64,000 bases of DNA from CALVGQ01 sp031551965 (lineage in GTDB: Bacteria > Bacillota_I > Bacilli_A > Erysipelotrichales > Erysipelotrichaceae). A program made the position numbers and the translations under genes. The stretch is from the NCBI GenBank assembly GCA_031551965.1, contig JAVBMW010000035.1:1-64000 (forward strand). Reading direction: 5' to 3'. A model generated the notes under the pieces. It saw only the letters and a list, made by a program, of their open reading frames with translations, was not told the DNA's origin and searched no databases. Within the stretch, counting starts at the first letter, position 1, and each line of letters opens with the position of its first letter. Positions 17,266 to 24,884 of the stretch are shown piece by piece.

Positions 17266-17360
17266 ATTCTCACCTCAACAATTCCACTGTTACTAATAGT
17301 ATACGAGTACAGGGTTAGAAGGGTGACTGGGTGGGAAAACTTTGAACAAAAATTGTAGAC

Positions 17361-17789
17361 TTACAAATCGTAAATCAATCGATTTAGTAGTCCTTTGTTT
17401 TTATAGATAGTTATTGTTCTAGCAACAAATTCTTCAGTAGTGTTGAAATATTCAGCAATCGCATATAATTCATAATTTCCTTTTTTTATACAATCAACGA
17501 GTTTATCAACTGGAATAAGAAGTAATGCTGCTCTATAATCAGCGCGATATTCTGCACTTCCACGATATAATTTTGTATGATTAATTGTGTAAACTGTGCC
17601 TGAAAGACAATGACCTAACTCATGAGCAAGGCAGACATTCATTTCTTCACTTGATCCAATTGATTTTTCATCTAAATTAATGAAGAATTCATTTGCAAAT
17701 TCAACCACAAATGATTTTGTGCAGTGGGTTTTATGATATGTAATGGTATAGTTATTTTCTTCAGCAATTTTATATAAATAATCAGTCAT
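17361..17789 (-). CDS. ImmA/IrrE-family metallo-endopeptidase
   Basis: The 142-residue protein has the zinc motif H56-E57-x-x-H60 (AHELGH) and a downstream acidic ligand in SAEYRADYRAA. ImmA-type proteases inactivate the repressor encoded beside them after DNA damage or other cues, and so induce the element. It overlaps the end of the repressor gene by 8 bases, so both are made from one transcript. This replaces RecA-driven repressor autocleavage. Confidence 0.85.
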   Translation of the reverse strand: MTDYLYKIAEENNYTITYHKTHCTKSFVVEFANEFFINLDEKSIGSSEEMNVCLAHELGHCLSGTVYTINHTKLYRGSAEYRADYRAALLLIPVDKLVDCIKKGNYELYAIAEYFNTTEEFVARTITIYKNKGLLNRLIYDL

Positions 17790-18144
17790 GAGATTTTTTA
17801 CTTTTGATGAACTTCACGTAATCTAATAAATCTTGTTTTTGATCATCAGATAAATCTTTAACTTCACCATATAAGGCAAATCTAAAGTCATCAAAAGAAA
17901 CATCATTGTTCAAATTCTCTTGAACTTCATTCATCAAAGTTTGATAGTCATAATCATACAGACTTGAAAGTTGCATGATTGTTTCTGTTTCCATTCGATG
18001 TTCACCATTTTCATAGCGGGAAATTGTTTTCTTTGTTTTCCCAATTTGATCTCCTACGTATTCTAAAGAATAACCTTTAGTATCACGCAAGTGTTTTAAG
18101 TGCTGACCTAATACAATATACATTTGTTTATCATAAGTTACCAT
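17782..18144 (-). CDS. XRE/CI-type repressor (ImmR-like)
   Basis: The start at 18144 follows TAGAGGTGG; a longer in-frame start at 18192 lacks one and would run into the operator. The 120-residue protein has an N-terminal HTH (YSLEYVGDQIGKTKKTISRYE) and an acidic C-terminal segment, presumably the dimerisation part and protease target. It is transcribed away from the activator and tail genes. The inverted repeats at 18168 and 18350 flank its control region and are its likely operators. Confidence 0.82.
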   Translation of the reverse strand: MVTYDKQMYIVLGQHLKHLRDTKGYSLEYVGDQIGKTKKTISRYENGEHRMETETIMQLSSLYDYDYQTLMNEVQENLNNDVSFDDFRFALYGEVKDLSDDQKQDLLDYVKFIKSKKSHD

Positions 18145-18167
18145 TATATCCACCTCTAATTTAATAA

Positions 18168-18185
18168 TAGACTTATATAAGACAC
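18168..18185. promoter_or_regulatory. Repressor operator, imperfect copy
   Basis: TAGACTTATATAAGACAC: the right half TAAGACAC is identical to the perfect site at 18350 and the left half matches at 5 of 8 positions. It lies just upstream of the repressor gene, fitting autoregulation. Confidence 0.6.
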
Positions 18186-18315
18186 ATTGCAATTAAAAAA
18201 ATAATAATTTAATAATGAAAAAACGCTAATTAATTAAAATAAATATTACATATGCTTTAAATAAACGTTATTTTGAGATGTAACAATATATTATAAAATA
18301 TTAATTATTACCTAT

Positions 18316-18345
18316 TTGACAGAGTCATATTTGTGGTGCTAGTAT
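18316..18345 (+). promoter_or_regulatory. Early rightward promoter of the tailocin locus
   Basis: TTGACA (18316-18321), an 18-base spacer and TAGTAT (18340-18345). The predicted start site falls in the perfect operator at 18350, so repressor binding would block transcription of the activator. Confidence 0.7.
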
Positions 18346-18349
18346 TTAA

Positions 18350-18367
18350 GTGTCTTAAATAAGACAC
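18350..18367. promoter_or_regulatory. Repressor operator, perfect 18-bp palindrome
   Basis: GTGTCTTAAATAAGACAC is a perfect 8+2+8 inverted repeat placed over the start of the rightward promoter. Confidence 0.75.
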
Positions 18368-18384
18368 AAAAGAAAAGGTGAACT

Positions 18385-18441
18385 ATGAAACTAGAAATTA
18401 GAAAATGTATTGCGAAAGATGAAAGGAGTATTAAAGTATGA
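18385..18441 (+). CDS. 18-residue leader peptide coupled to the activator gene
   Basis: An ATG 8 bases after AAAAGG opens an 18-codon frame (MKLEIRKCIAKDERSIKV). Its TGA overlaps the ATG of the activator gene (ATGA), and the activator's own AAAGGAG lies inside it. It could be a translation-coupling leader or the stub of a shortened Cro-like gene. Confidence 0.4.
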   Translation: MKLEIRKCIAKDERSIKV

Positions 18442-18863
18442 GTGAAATTAAAATTATAAAAAAGAAATTAGAACTTTATGGTATTTACCTTCGAGAACAA
18501 AATGAGTTAAAAGATAAGCTAAATCATATTATAGAAGTTATGAATGATCATGCAGAATATCCTAAAGCAGGAGCACGCCTTTTAGGTTACAAAGCAATTG
18601 ATAATAAACATACTGAAGTTGAACGCATGATTTTAGATAAAACAGCGATTGAGGCAAGAATTATTCATTTAGATATTGAAATTGGACATTTACGCATTGA
18701 AAAATTTTTGGATAGTTTAAATGAAGAACAATTGGATTTGATTGAAAAAGTCTATTTTCAAGGAATGAGTTATGATGACATTGCAATATTAACAGATTAT
18801 AGTAAAAGTGGAGTTGCTTATAAAATAAATGAAATATTTAAAAGACTGGACGCGTTTAGTTGA
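18438..18863 (+). CDS. Sigma-like late transcription activator (ArpU/Xpf type)
   Basis: The 141-residue protein has an N-terminal helical, coiled-coil-like part and a C-terminal sigma-70 region-4-type HTH (SLNEEQLDLIEKVYFQGMS, then YDDIAILTDYSKSGVAYKI). Such proteins (ArpU, Xpf, RinA-like) switch on late phage genes. The gene is first behind the repressed promoter and is followed at once by the two repeated promoter cassettes, its probable targets. Its stop codon TGA overlaps the TTGACA of the first cassette. Confidence 0.75.
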   Translation: MSEIKIIKKKLELYGIYLREQNELKDKLNHIIEVMNDHAEYPKAGARLLGYKAIDNKHTEVERMILDKTAIEARIIHLDIEIGHLRIEKFLDSLNEEQLDLIEKVYFQGMSYDDIAILTDYSKSGVAYKINEIFKRLDAFS

Positions 18864-18933
18864 CAAACTGTGATACAATGCGTGTGTAGGATGAAGTAAC
18901 GAACAAGGACATTTGAAAATAGTGTCTTTTTTT
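18843..18933 (+). repeat. Promoter-terminator cassette, copy 1
   Basis: First of two near-identical units with a 121-base period. It holds ACGCGTTTAGTTGACA (ending 18865), an extended -10 TGATACAAT (18871-18879), the constant block GAACAAGGACATTTGAAAA, and a hairpin (18905-18911 with 18923-18929) followed by seven Ts. The left edge lies in the 3' end of the activator gene. A transcript would be only about 45-50 bases long before the terminator. Confidence 0.75.
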
Positions 18934-18963
18934 ATTCGTTGAAAACTTGAATATATTTATATA

Positions 18964-19053
18964 AGACTGTACGCGTTCAGTTGACAAGTTATGATACAAT
19001 GCGTGTGTAAGATGAAGCAACGAACAAGGACATTTGAAAAATAGTGTCTTTTT
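18964..19053 (+). repeat. Promoter-terminator cassette, copy 2
   Basis: Second unit: ACGCGTTCAGTTGACA (ending 18986), TGATACAAT (18992-19000), the same GAACAAGGACATTTGAAAA block and a hairpin (19026-19032 with 19045-19051) before a five-T run. It includes a copy of the last codons of the activator gene (CTG TAC GCG TTC AGT TGA), showing that the duplication included the gene end. Promoter core and hairpin are more conserved than the spacers. Confidence 0.75.
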
Positions 19054-19307
19054 ATTTTTCAGAATGAAAGGAGGAAAATTGCGTCCTAAGCATGACGTTA
19101 AACGGCATTTTTCTCTATTATTAAATGGATTCTGCAGACTCTATTTAATGTATATTTTCAATAGAATACTAGTTATATGAAAACTTTAGAGATCATAAAA
19201 TCAAAAATAAAAGAATCAGGTAAAAATAAGTGCAGGTATTGCAAATGATCAACGGATCACATTAACCCTTATGATTCTCTTATTTAAAAATTAAGGAGGG
19301 CGAACCC
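19054..19307 (+). other. Junction region with two overlapping tiny frames, where head genes would lie
   Basis: AAAGGAGG (19067-19074) is followed by a TTG-started frame to 19180 (an ATG at 19065 is in the same frame), encoding a basic 33-residue peptide beginning LRPKHDVKRHF. Its TGA overlaps the ATG (19177) of a second frame ending at 19248 whose product ends KNKCRYCK. In siphophages this position is occupied by HNH endonuclease, terminase, portal and capsid genes. The peptides may be remnants left by their deletion, or true small genes; I cannot tell. The rest shows only the ribosome binding site of the next gene. Confidence 0.35.
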
Positions 19308-19736
19308 ATGCCTAATAGCAGTTCACTTTCTTTGCAGCAATCCAATGTGCTGATTGAAGTATTATATCCGTGGCTTAAACAATTCAACGAAAGTTTAATG
19401 CTAGAAGAGCATAGCTCAGAAGGACCAAGTGTTGCCTTATATCGCAAACCTGAATCTGAGAAATATGATTTGGATGTCATTGGAGGTTATTCTGCAAGGT
19501 TTGAATTTAGTTTGAGCTATAAAGTAGCTAAGCTAGATACAGATACAAAACTAGAAGCTACAAGAGTTTTAACTGACCTTGTAGCTCATTTTAATGATAC
19601 ACCCCCAACTTTAACTGAAAAAGATAGAGTAATTAAAATCGAAGCAGTAACAAATCCTGCTTTGGTTGAAGAAAAAGAGGGGAAAGATTTATTTCGTGTC
19701 GATTGCGTATTGATTTATCGACATCGTATGTTCTAG
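19308..19736 (+). CDS. Phage tail terminator / minor capsid-type protein
   Basis: The 142-residue protein resembles the tail-terminator (head-tail connection) family of siphophages: an N-terminal helix (VLIEVLYPWLKQF), a beta sandwich (VIGGYSARFEFSLSYKV) and a C-terminal strand (FRVDCVLIYRHR). In phages it caps the tail tube and receives the head. AAGGAGGG precedes it. Its retention while head genes are gone is what is expected in a tailocin, where the tube still needs a cap. Confidence 0.65.
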   Translation: MPNSSSLSLQQSNVLIEVLYPWLKQFNESLMLEEHSSEGPSVALYRKPESEKYDLDVIGGYSARFEFSLSYKVAKLDTDTKLEATRVLTDLVAHFNDTPPTLTEKDRVIKIEAVTNPALVEEKEGKDLFRVDCVLIYRHRMF

Positions 19737-19749
19737 AGGAGGAAATTAT

Positions 19750-20229
19750 ATGGGACAAACAATTAATCGTTTTGAAAGACAAGCATTTTTAAAAGTTAGT
19801 GAAGGATTCCAGTTAATGGGAGAGGGAATCTTAGGTTGGACAGCAGCTTTAAATCCAGTATCAGCTTCAAAACAATATGTACACCAAAAATCAGCAAGTA
19901 ATGCATTATCAGGTTATGCACCTACGATCAGTGTTAATGCTGAAGGGTTCAGTGATGACCCTGTTGTTGAGTACTTAATGGACTTAGGACGTTCTTTAGC
20001 CATTGATGAAAAAGCTCATACTGAACTTGTGATCGTTGATCTATGGACTGATCCTACAGGTGTAGCATGTATTGCAACACGTGTAAAAGTTGTGATTTCA
20101 ATTGATAATCCAGGTTCTGGTGAAGCTGGCGCAACATTGCCTGTTACTGCAACACTTTCTTATGAATCAGAGCCAGAAGTTGGAACATTTAATATTTCAA
20201 CTAAATCATTTGTTAAAGACGAAGAATAG
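19750..20229 (+). CDS. Major tail tube protein
   Basis: The 159-residue protein, behind AGAGGAGG, has the position and profile of a siphophage tail tube subunit: a long beta-rich chain (GYAPTISVNAEGF, HTELVIVDLW, ATRVKVVISIDN) with a C-terminal strand (FNISTKSFV). Hexamers of it stack into the tube whose length is set by the tape measure protein. The following two chaperone genes support the call. Confidence 0.75.
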   Translation: MGQTINRFERQAFLKVSEGFQLMGEGILGWTAALNPVSASKQYVHQKSASNALSGYAPTISVNAEGFSDDPVVEYLMDLGRSLAIDEKAHTELVIVDLWTDPTGVACIATRVKVVISIDNPGSGEAGATLPVTATLSYESEPEVGTFNISTKSFVKDEE

Positions 20230-20245
20230 TTAGGAGAATAGGAAG

Positions 20246-20569
20246 ATGGCATTTACATTTAACGATAAAATCAAACTAGAAATTGAAGATAAAGAGTTTT
20301 CAATTTCACTAGCTGATAAAAAAGTAACTGAAGCTGTAGTACAACTGGTTAATGATACAAAAGATATTACCAGTGATGAAGAAGCTGAAAAACTGGCTGA
20401 TGCTTGTGTTAGTTTTTGTAAAATGATTCTTGGAGACATGGAATTTGAAGAACTGTTTAAAGATCGAGTATTAAGTATTTATGATTTATCTGATTTAAGT
20501 CAATATATCTGCAATGAGATCAAAGACGCAAAAATGAAGCGTTTTAGTCAATATGCAAGCAGGAATTAA
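20246..20569 (+). CDS. Tail assembly chaperone 1 (gpG-like)
   Basis: The 107-residue acidic, helical protein occupies the place of the first tail chaperone between tube and tape measure. It opens with a strand pair (FTFNDKIKLEIEDKEFSIS) then helices. Its 3' end overlaps the next chaperone gene by 17 bases in another frame, the classic arrangement of these gene pairs. Confidence 0.7.
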   Translation: MAFTFNDKIKLEIEDKEFSISLADKKVTEAVVQLVNDTKDITSDEEAEKLADACVSFCKMILGDMEFEELFKDRVLSIYDLSDLSQYICNEIKDAKMKRFSQYASRN

Positions 20570-21137
20570 TCTATTCGTTGATCAATTGCCAACTTCTGTT
20601 CAAATAGAAAATAAAGTATATGAAATAGAAAGCGACTTTCGATGTATTCTTTCCATTCTTCGATTCTTAGAAGATGAAGTATTTACAGAGAAAGAAAGAA
20701 TTGAAGGTTCGCTTTCTTTCTTCTATAAAAGTATTCCGAATGATTTAAATTTGGCTTATGCGGAAATGTTGAACTTTATTCGTGGATACAAAGAAGTGGC
20801 AAATAGTTCAAATCAACAAAAAGCATTTGATTTCGATATTGATAGCAATATGATTTATACGGCATTTGTACAAAGTTATGGAATTGATTTAGCAGAAGTA
20901 AATATGCATTGGTTCAAGTTTATATCACTCTTTGAAAATATGAGCGATGGAACACCTAGAATCGTATCAGTTATGGATATTAGAACTAAAGTAATTGACC
21001 CAAAATGGTCAGATGATACAAAAAGACAAATGCAGAGATTAAAAAATGAATATTCTTTAGAAAAGAACAATTCTGAGACTAAACGAAATACTTTAGCGGA
21101 CACCTTTGCATCTATGTTTGGTAAGAAGGATAAATAA
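20553..21137 (+). CDS. Tail assembly chaperone 2 (Gp15 family)
   Basis: The 194-residue protein matches the bacteriophage Gp15 family: DQLPTSVQIENKVYEIESDF at the start, then YGIDLAEVNMHWFKFISLFE. It is expected to hold the tape measure protein during tail assembly. No good ribosome binding site precedes its ATG, and it lies in the +1 frame relative to the chaperone 1 gene, so it may also be made as a frameshift fusion with chaperone 1. Confidence 0.78.
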   Translation: MQAGINLFVDQLPTSVQIENKVYEIESDFRCILSILRFLEDEVFTEKERIEGSLSFFYKSIPNDLNLAYAEMLNFIRGYKEVANSSNQQKAFDFDIDSNMIYTAFVQSYGIDLAEVNMHWFKFISLFENMSDGTPRIVSVMDIRTKVIDPKWSDDTKRQMQRLKNEYSLEKNNSETKRNTLADTFASMFGKKDK

Positions 21138-21138
21138 A

Positions 21139-21166
21139 AACTACTTATTTAAACAAATAAGTAGTT
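21139..21166. terminator. Perfect 12-bp hairpin after the chaperone genes
   Basis: AACTACTTATTT, loop AAAC, AAATAAGTAGTT. The downstream side is A-rich on the plus strand, but on the minus strand the stem is followed by TTTATTT, so it would best stop transcription coming from the lipoprotein gene. Confidence 0.6.
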
Positions 21167-21418
21167 AAAATATGTTCTAGTTCTAACTAATGATTAGTAA
21201 GTAATTCATAAAACAATTCACTTTCTAATAAGTTTTAAAATTCTATTATTTATTATTGTTTAGCTTATTATAAATGTCTTCGCTTTTTTAAAAATTAACT
21301 AATTCAAAATAACTTAATCCAATATTATCAAGAGTATCTTTAAATGCATTGTAACTTTTTTTGCATCATTAATTTCTTGATTTGTACAACTGGTTTTGTC
21401 ATAATGCTAGGTTAAATA
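21167..21418. other. AT-rich gap flanking the lipoprotein gene
   Basis: About 250 bases of very AT-rich sequence between the chaperone hairpin and the lipoprotein stop. No frame, promoter or repeat is convincing. With the lipoprotein gene it forms a 900-base insertion inside an otherwise compact tail operon. Confidence 0.4.
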
Positions 21419-21922
21419 TTAATCAGCTTTACTTAGTTCTTTATAAATAATACCACTAAGAGAAAAGTTTCTGAATTCGGTATAGCTTAAGCCATACTCA
21501 TTAAGGAGCTCTTTAAATATAATCACCCCATTTTTTAATTTTTTTATATCGTCGGGTGAGCAAGAAATCAGTTCCATGTTATCGTTAATTTCAGAATATT
21601 CCTTTGTTACAAAATTATAAAAATGCGCTATTCCATCAATACCTAAGCAAAGTATTTCATTGTTTGGAGAAATGGTTAAGTTTGAGTAAAAAATGTTTTC
21701 GACATTAATTCTAAAAGTTATAGAATGTCTATCAGAACTGTCTTTATGATCAAAAAATTCGACATTATTGCATTGTAATGAATATGAACTAAATTGGCAA
21801 TTATTATCAAGGAAAATATTTAAAACTTCTTCGGGGCTTCTATTGGATTTTGATTTAAATGGATCATTTGAGCAACCAGTAAGTATTGACAATAATAAAA
21901 AATAAATAAACATCTTTTTCAT
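21419..21922 (-). CDS. Lipoprotein on the opposite strand (possible immunity/exclusion factor)
   Basis: The 167-residue protein has a signal peptide (MKKMFIYFLLLSILTGC) with lipobox LTGC, so it is exported and anchored to the outer face of the membrane at C17. The rest (about 150 residues) is not a family I know; it contains several further cysteines. It is transcribed against the tail operon between chaperone 2 and the tape measure gene. It has its own upstream TATAAT inside a palindrome (21956-21972). Phage lipoproteins with superinfection-exclusion roles are a known precedent; the same role here is an inference. Confidence 0.65.
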   Translation of the reverse strand: MKKMFIYFLLLSILTGCSNDPFKSKSNRSPEEVLNIFLDNNCQFSSYSLQCNNVEFFDHKDSSDRHSITFRINVENIFYSNLTISPNNEILCLGIDGIAHFYNFVTKEYSEINDNMELISCSPDDIKKLKNGVIIFKELLNEYGLSYTEFRNFSLSGIIYKELSKAD

Positions 21923-21955
21923 TCTTCAGACTCCTCGTTTAAATTTCTATCAAAT

Positions 21956-21972
21956 ACATTATACTATAATGT
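21956..21972 (-). promoter_or_regulatory. Palindromic -10 region of the lipoprotein gene
   Basis: ACATTATACTATAATGT is a perfect 8+1+8 palindrome with TATAAT readable on both strands. On the minus strand it is well placed as the lipoprotein promoter; no strong -35 is visible. Confidence 0.45.
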
Positions 21973-22065
21973 TTTATAAAAAGAAGAGTTTTGTTAGTAT
22001 GAATCAGTTATTAAAAAATCTATAATCAAAATAGGTTATAGGCATTCATGAATGGAGGTAACAAA

Positions 22066-23982
22066 ATGAGTGCAGTAAATAAAAAAGTTATAGTTGATGT
22101 AACTTTAAATGACATAAAATTTAAACAAGATTTGAATTTACTTATTTCAAGTTCAGTTAAAAATTTGAGTAGCATCTCAAAAGCTGTTTATGAAGTGAGT
22201 AAAGAATTGAGTTTATTGAATAAAAAAATACCCCCAATAACTACTAATGTTAATTTTCTAGCTAAAGCTTTTGAAAAATATAAAGAAATTAAATCCATTA
22301 TTGGCGAATTATCAAATGCTTTTAATAAAAATACGAAGGAAATAGATTCTCTAGCAAACATAGCTAAGATAACATTTAAAACAATTATGACACCTGCATC
22401 AATCGGTATTGTAGCGTCTGCTATTGGTGCGTTAGCAGTAACGTTTTCGAGTCTTAGTAAAAATGCAAATGAGTCAACAGATATTTTTAAGCAAAACATG
22501 GAAGCAGCTAAGAAAGCTAAAATTGAGATGTCAGATTTAAAAGAAAAAGCGGATCAAAACATGCTCAAATCGCAAGCAGAAATAGACTTATTAAAATTAC
22601 AGGGAGACAAAATATTAGAAACCGTAGATATTAACGGCAAGCTTGAAAAATCTAACGATGGTGTAAGAGAGGCAGTTGAGAAGTTAAATACAGTTTTTGG
22701 AGAGGAATATTATTATTTTGACGAACAAACTGGAAGATTAATGGATCAGAATGGAGCTGTTATTAATTTACTTGAATCTTATGATAAATTGCTATTAAAA
22801 ATGGAAGGGCAAGCTTGGATTAATTCACATCAAGAAAGTTATGATACTGCTTATTCTGCATCTAAAACGGCTTCAGGAAAAATTACAGATAATAAATATC
22901 AGTTAAAAGAATTAGAAAATTCAGTAGATTGGATAATAACACGAGCATATGAACGAATATATCAGAGTTGGTTTAATGGTATAATTACTGAATTTGAAAG
23001 AGATAGTCTGATTTTAAAAGAAGCAGAAAAATTTAAGATAGATGATATTGATAATTTTGCAAAGAAAACTAGAGAACATCATGATAATCTGGTATCAGAT
23101 ATCAAAATTGCTGAAGGGGTAATCAGTGGTAATGAAAGTGAAATAAAAACATTTACTACAATGAAAATGTCAATGCTAACAGGAAACTACGACATGATTA
23201 AAATTATCACTTCAGATTTATTCTCTTATTATGATTTGATCAATCAAGATTCTAAAACTTTTGCTGAGCAATTAGTCATTTTTGAAAAGAAAATTCTAGT
23301 TGCAGAAGATTATGTAGCTAAAGGTGGAAAATATCTTAATGGTTATTTGGACAACATGGTTAGTTTATATAATTTTTTATCTGATAAATTTATGGAAAAA
23401 ACTAATATGAGAGCATCGGATTTTCTAAAAGAGCTTGAAGAATTAGAAAAATTACCTGAGGTTAAAAAAATTGAAGAAACTGCTGGCGAAATAGTACAAA
23501 CTAGTGTGGAAGCAGTTGTTAATGGAATTACTTCAGCTTTCAGTAATTCAGAAGATGGGTTTTTGACAAATATAGATTCTATAGTGAAAACAGCAATGGA
23601 TAATATGCTGACTAAAGTAGCTGATATAGTAATACCAAACAAATATTTTGAGATTATTGGAAATGTTAGAGTGAATGATTCTACTGGAAGTGTAAAATCA
23701 ACTAAAACTACTGGCGCTACCTTTGATGATTATTTTAATCCTAGTGGTTTTGTCTCTACATCTTCATTAATATCTCAAGCCAGGGAAACGATTGGAAATA
23801 TTACTGATCGTATGGCTAGAAGTGTATTGGGTCAGCAGATGATCAATTATGAAACTGAGTTGAGTAATTCTAATGTGATAGTCAATCAACAGAATGTATT
23901 TAATACACCTGTAGAGAAGCCAAGTCAAACATCACGAAAAATTGCTGAAGTGAATCGTCAGCTTGGAAAGTTAGTGAGGTAA
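22066..23982 (+). CDS. Short tape measure protein
   Basis: I start the gene at ATG 22066, 6 bases after GGAGGT, giving 638 residues. The chain is almost wholly helical, with a hydrophobic segment at about residues 110-145 (ASIGIVASAIGALAVTF) and a typical tape-measure C-terminus (NVFNTPVEKPSQTSRKIAEV). It sets tail length. At about 0.15 nm per residue it predicts a tail near 95 nm. It follows the chaperone genes and precedes Dit, as in siphophages. Confidence 0.78.
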   Translation: MSAVNKKVIVDVTLNDIKFKQDLNLLISSSVKNLSSISKAVYEVSKELSLLNKKIPPITTNVNFLAKAFEKYKEIKSIIGELSNAFNKNTKEIDSLANIAKITFKTIMTPASIGIVASAIGALAVTFSSLSKNANESTDIFKQNMEAAKKAKIEMSDLKEKADQNMLKSQAEIDLLKLQGDKILETVDINGKLEKSNDGVREAVEKLNTVFGEEYYYFDEQTGRLMDQNGAVINLLESYDKLLLKMEGQAWINSHQESYDTAYSASKTASGKITDNKYQLKELENSVDWIITRAYERIYQSWFNGIITEFERDSLILKEAEKFKIDDIDNFAKKTREHHDNLVSDIKIAEGVISGNESEIKTFTTMKMSMLTGNYDMIKIITSDLFSYYDLINQDSKTFAEQLVIFEKKILVAEDYVAKGGKYLNGYLDNMVSLYNFLSDKFMEKTNMRASDFLKELEELEKLPEVKKIEETAGEIVQTSVEAVVNGITSAFSNSEDGFLTNIDSIVKTAMDNMLTKVADIVIPNKYFEIIGNVRVNDSTGSVKSTKTTGATFDDYFNPSGFVSTSSLISQARETIGNITDRMARSVLGQQMINYETELSNSNVIVNQQNVFNTPVEKPSQTSRKIAEVNRQLGKLVR

Positions 23983-23986
23983 TCAA

Positions 23987-24883
23987 ATGGATTTAAGATA
24001 TTTACAAATAATCATGACAAATGGTGAAAATGAATTGAAAATGGGAGTGGGATGTCCAATCAAAATAGTCAGCATGTCTGGGATTGAATCCAGTGAGTAT
24101 TCGATCCATACCACAACTAGTGCAACAGAGGACGGATCAAGCGTTACTGGAAAACATGTAGAGGCAAGGAATATTAATCTTGTGTTTGGTGTAGATGATT
24201 TTTCTAATAGTGTTCAACATAGGCGTAATTTAGTACGCTTTTTTAATCCGAAAAATACTATTCATTTAAAAATCAATTATTGCTACAGCCAAGTACAAAT
24301 AAATTGTGAGATTGCTTCATTTAAATTTAGTGATCAAGTTACTTTGTGGGATATTTTAGAAGGGAATCTTGAATTACTATGCCCATTCCCTTATTTCTCG
24401 GATTTAGATAACTTTGGTAAAAATATTGCGGCGTTTACAGCGCAATGGGCATATCCTTTAACATTTTCAAATGTAGAAAATGATAAACATGAATTACATA
24501 AAATTTTTGGATATAAAACATTTAGTAATGTTGCAGTATTACCAAATAAAGGTGATGTATCAACAGGAGTTGTGATCAAGCTTACAGCTACTAGAGGATA
24601 TGTGAAAAATCCAATAATAAAAAAAGAATCAACCAATGAATTCATTGAAGTATTTTTGGAAATGGAAAAAGGCGATGTGATTACCATTGACACAAATAGT
24701 GGTAAAAAAGAAATTACTTATACGCACTTAGGCGTTACTAAAAAAATATCCAACAAGATCAATAAACAATCAACTTACTTCTCAATCAATGTAGGAGATA
24801 ATGCGATTCGTTATGATGCTGAAGTGAACTACACTAATTTGGATGTGCATTTGTATTACACACCGAAATATTTGGGAGTTTAA
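23987..24883 (+). CDS. Distal tail protein (Dit)
   Basis: The 298-residue protein follows the tape measure gene and has a Dit-like layout: an N-terminal beta-rich ring domain (VGCPIKIVSMSGI, GKHVEARNINLVF), the conserved YCYSQVQI-type strand region near residue 100, and a C-terminal galectin-like beta domain (GDVITIDTNSGKKEIT). It would form the hub between tail tube and baseplate. Confidence 0.72.
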   Translation: MDLRYLQIIMTNGENELKMGVGCPIKIVSMSGIESSEYSIHTTTSATEDGSSVTGKHVEARNINLVFGVDDFSNSVQHRRNLVRFFNPKNTIHLKINYCYSQVQINCEIASFKFSDQVTLWDILEGNLELLCPFPYFSDLDNFGKNIAAFTAQWAYPLTFSNVENDKHELHKIFGYKTFSNVAVLPNKGDVSTGVVIKLTATRGYVKNPIIKKESTNEFIEVFLEMEKGDVITIDTNSGKKEITYTHLGVTKKISNKINKQSTYFSINVGDNAIRYDAEVNYTNLDVHLYYTPKYLGV

Positions 24884-24884
24884 T

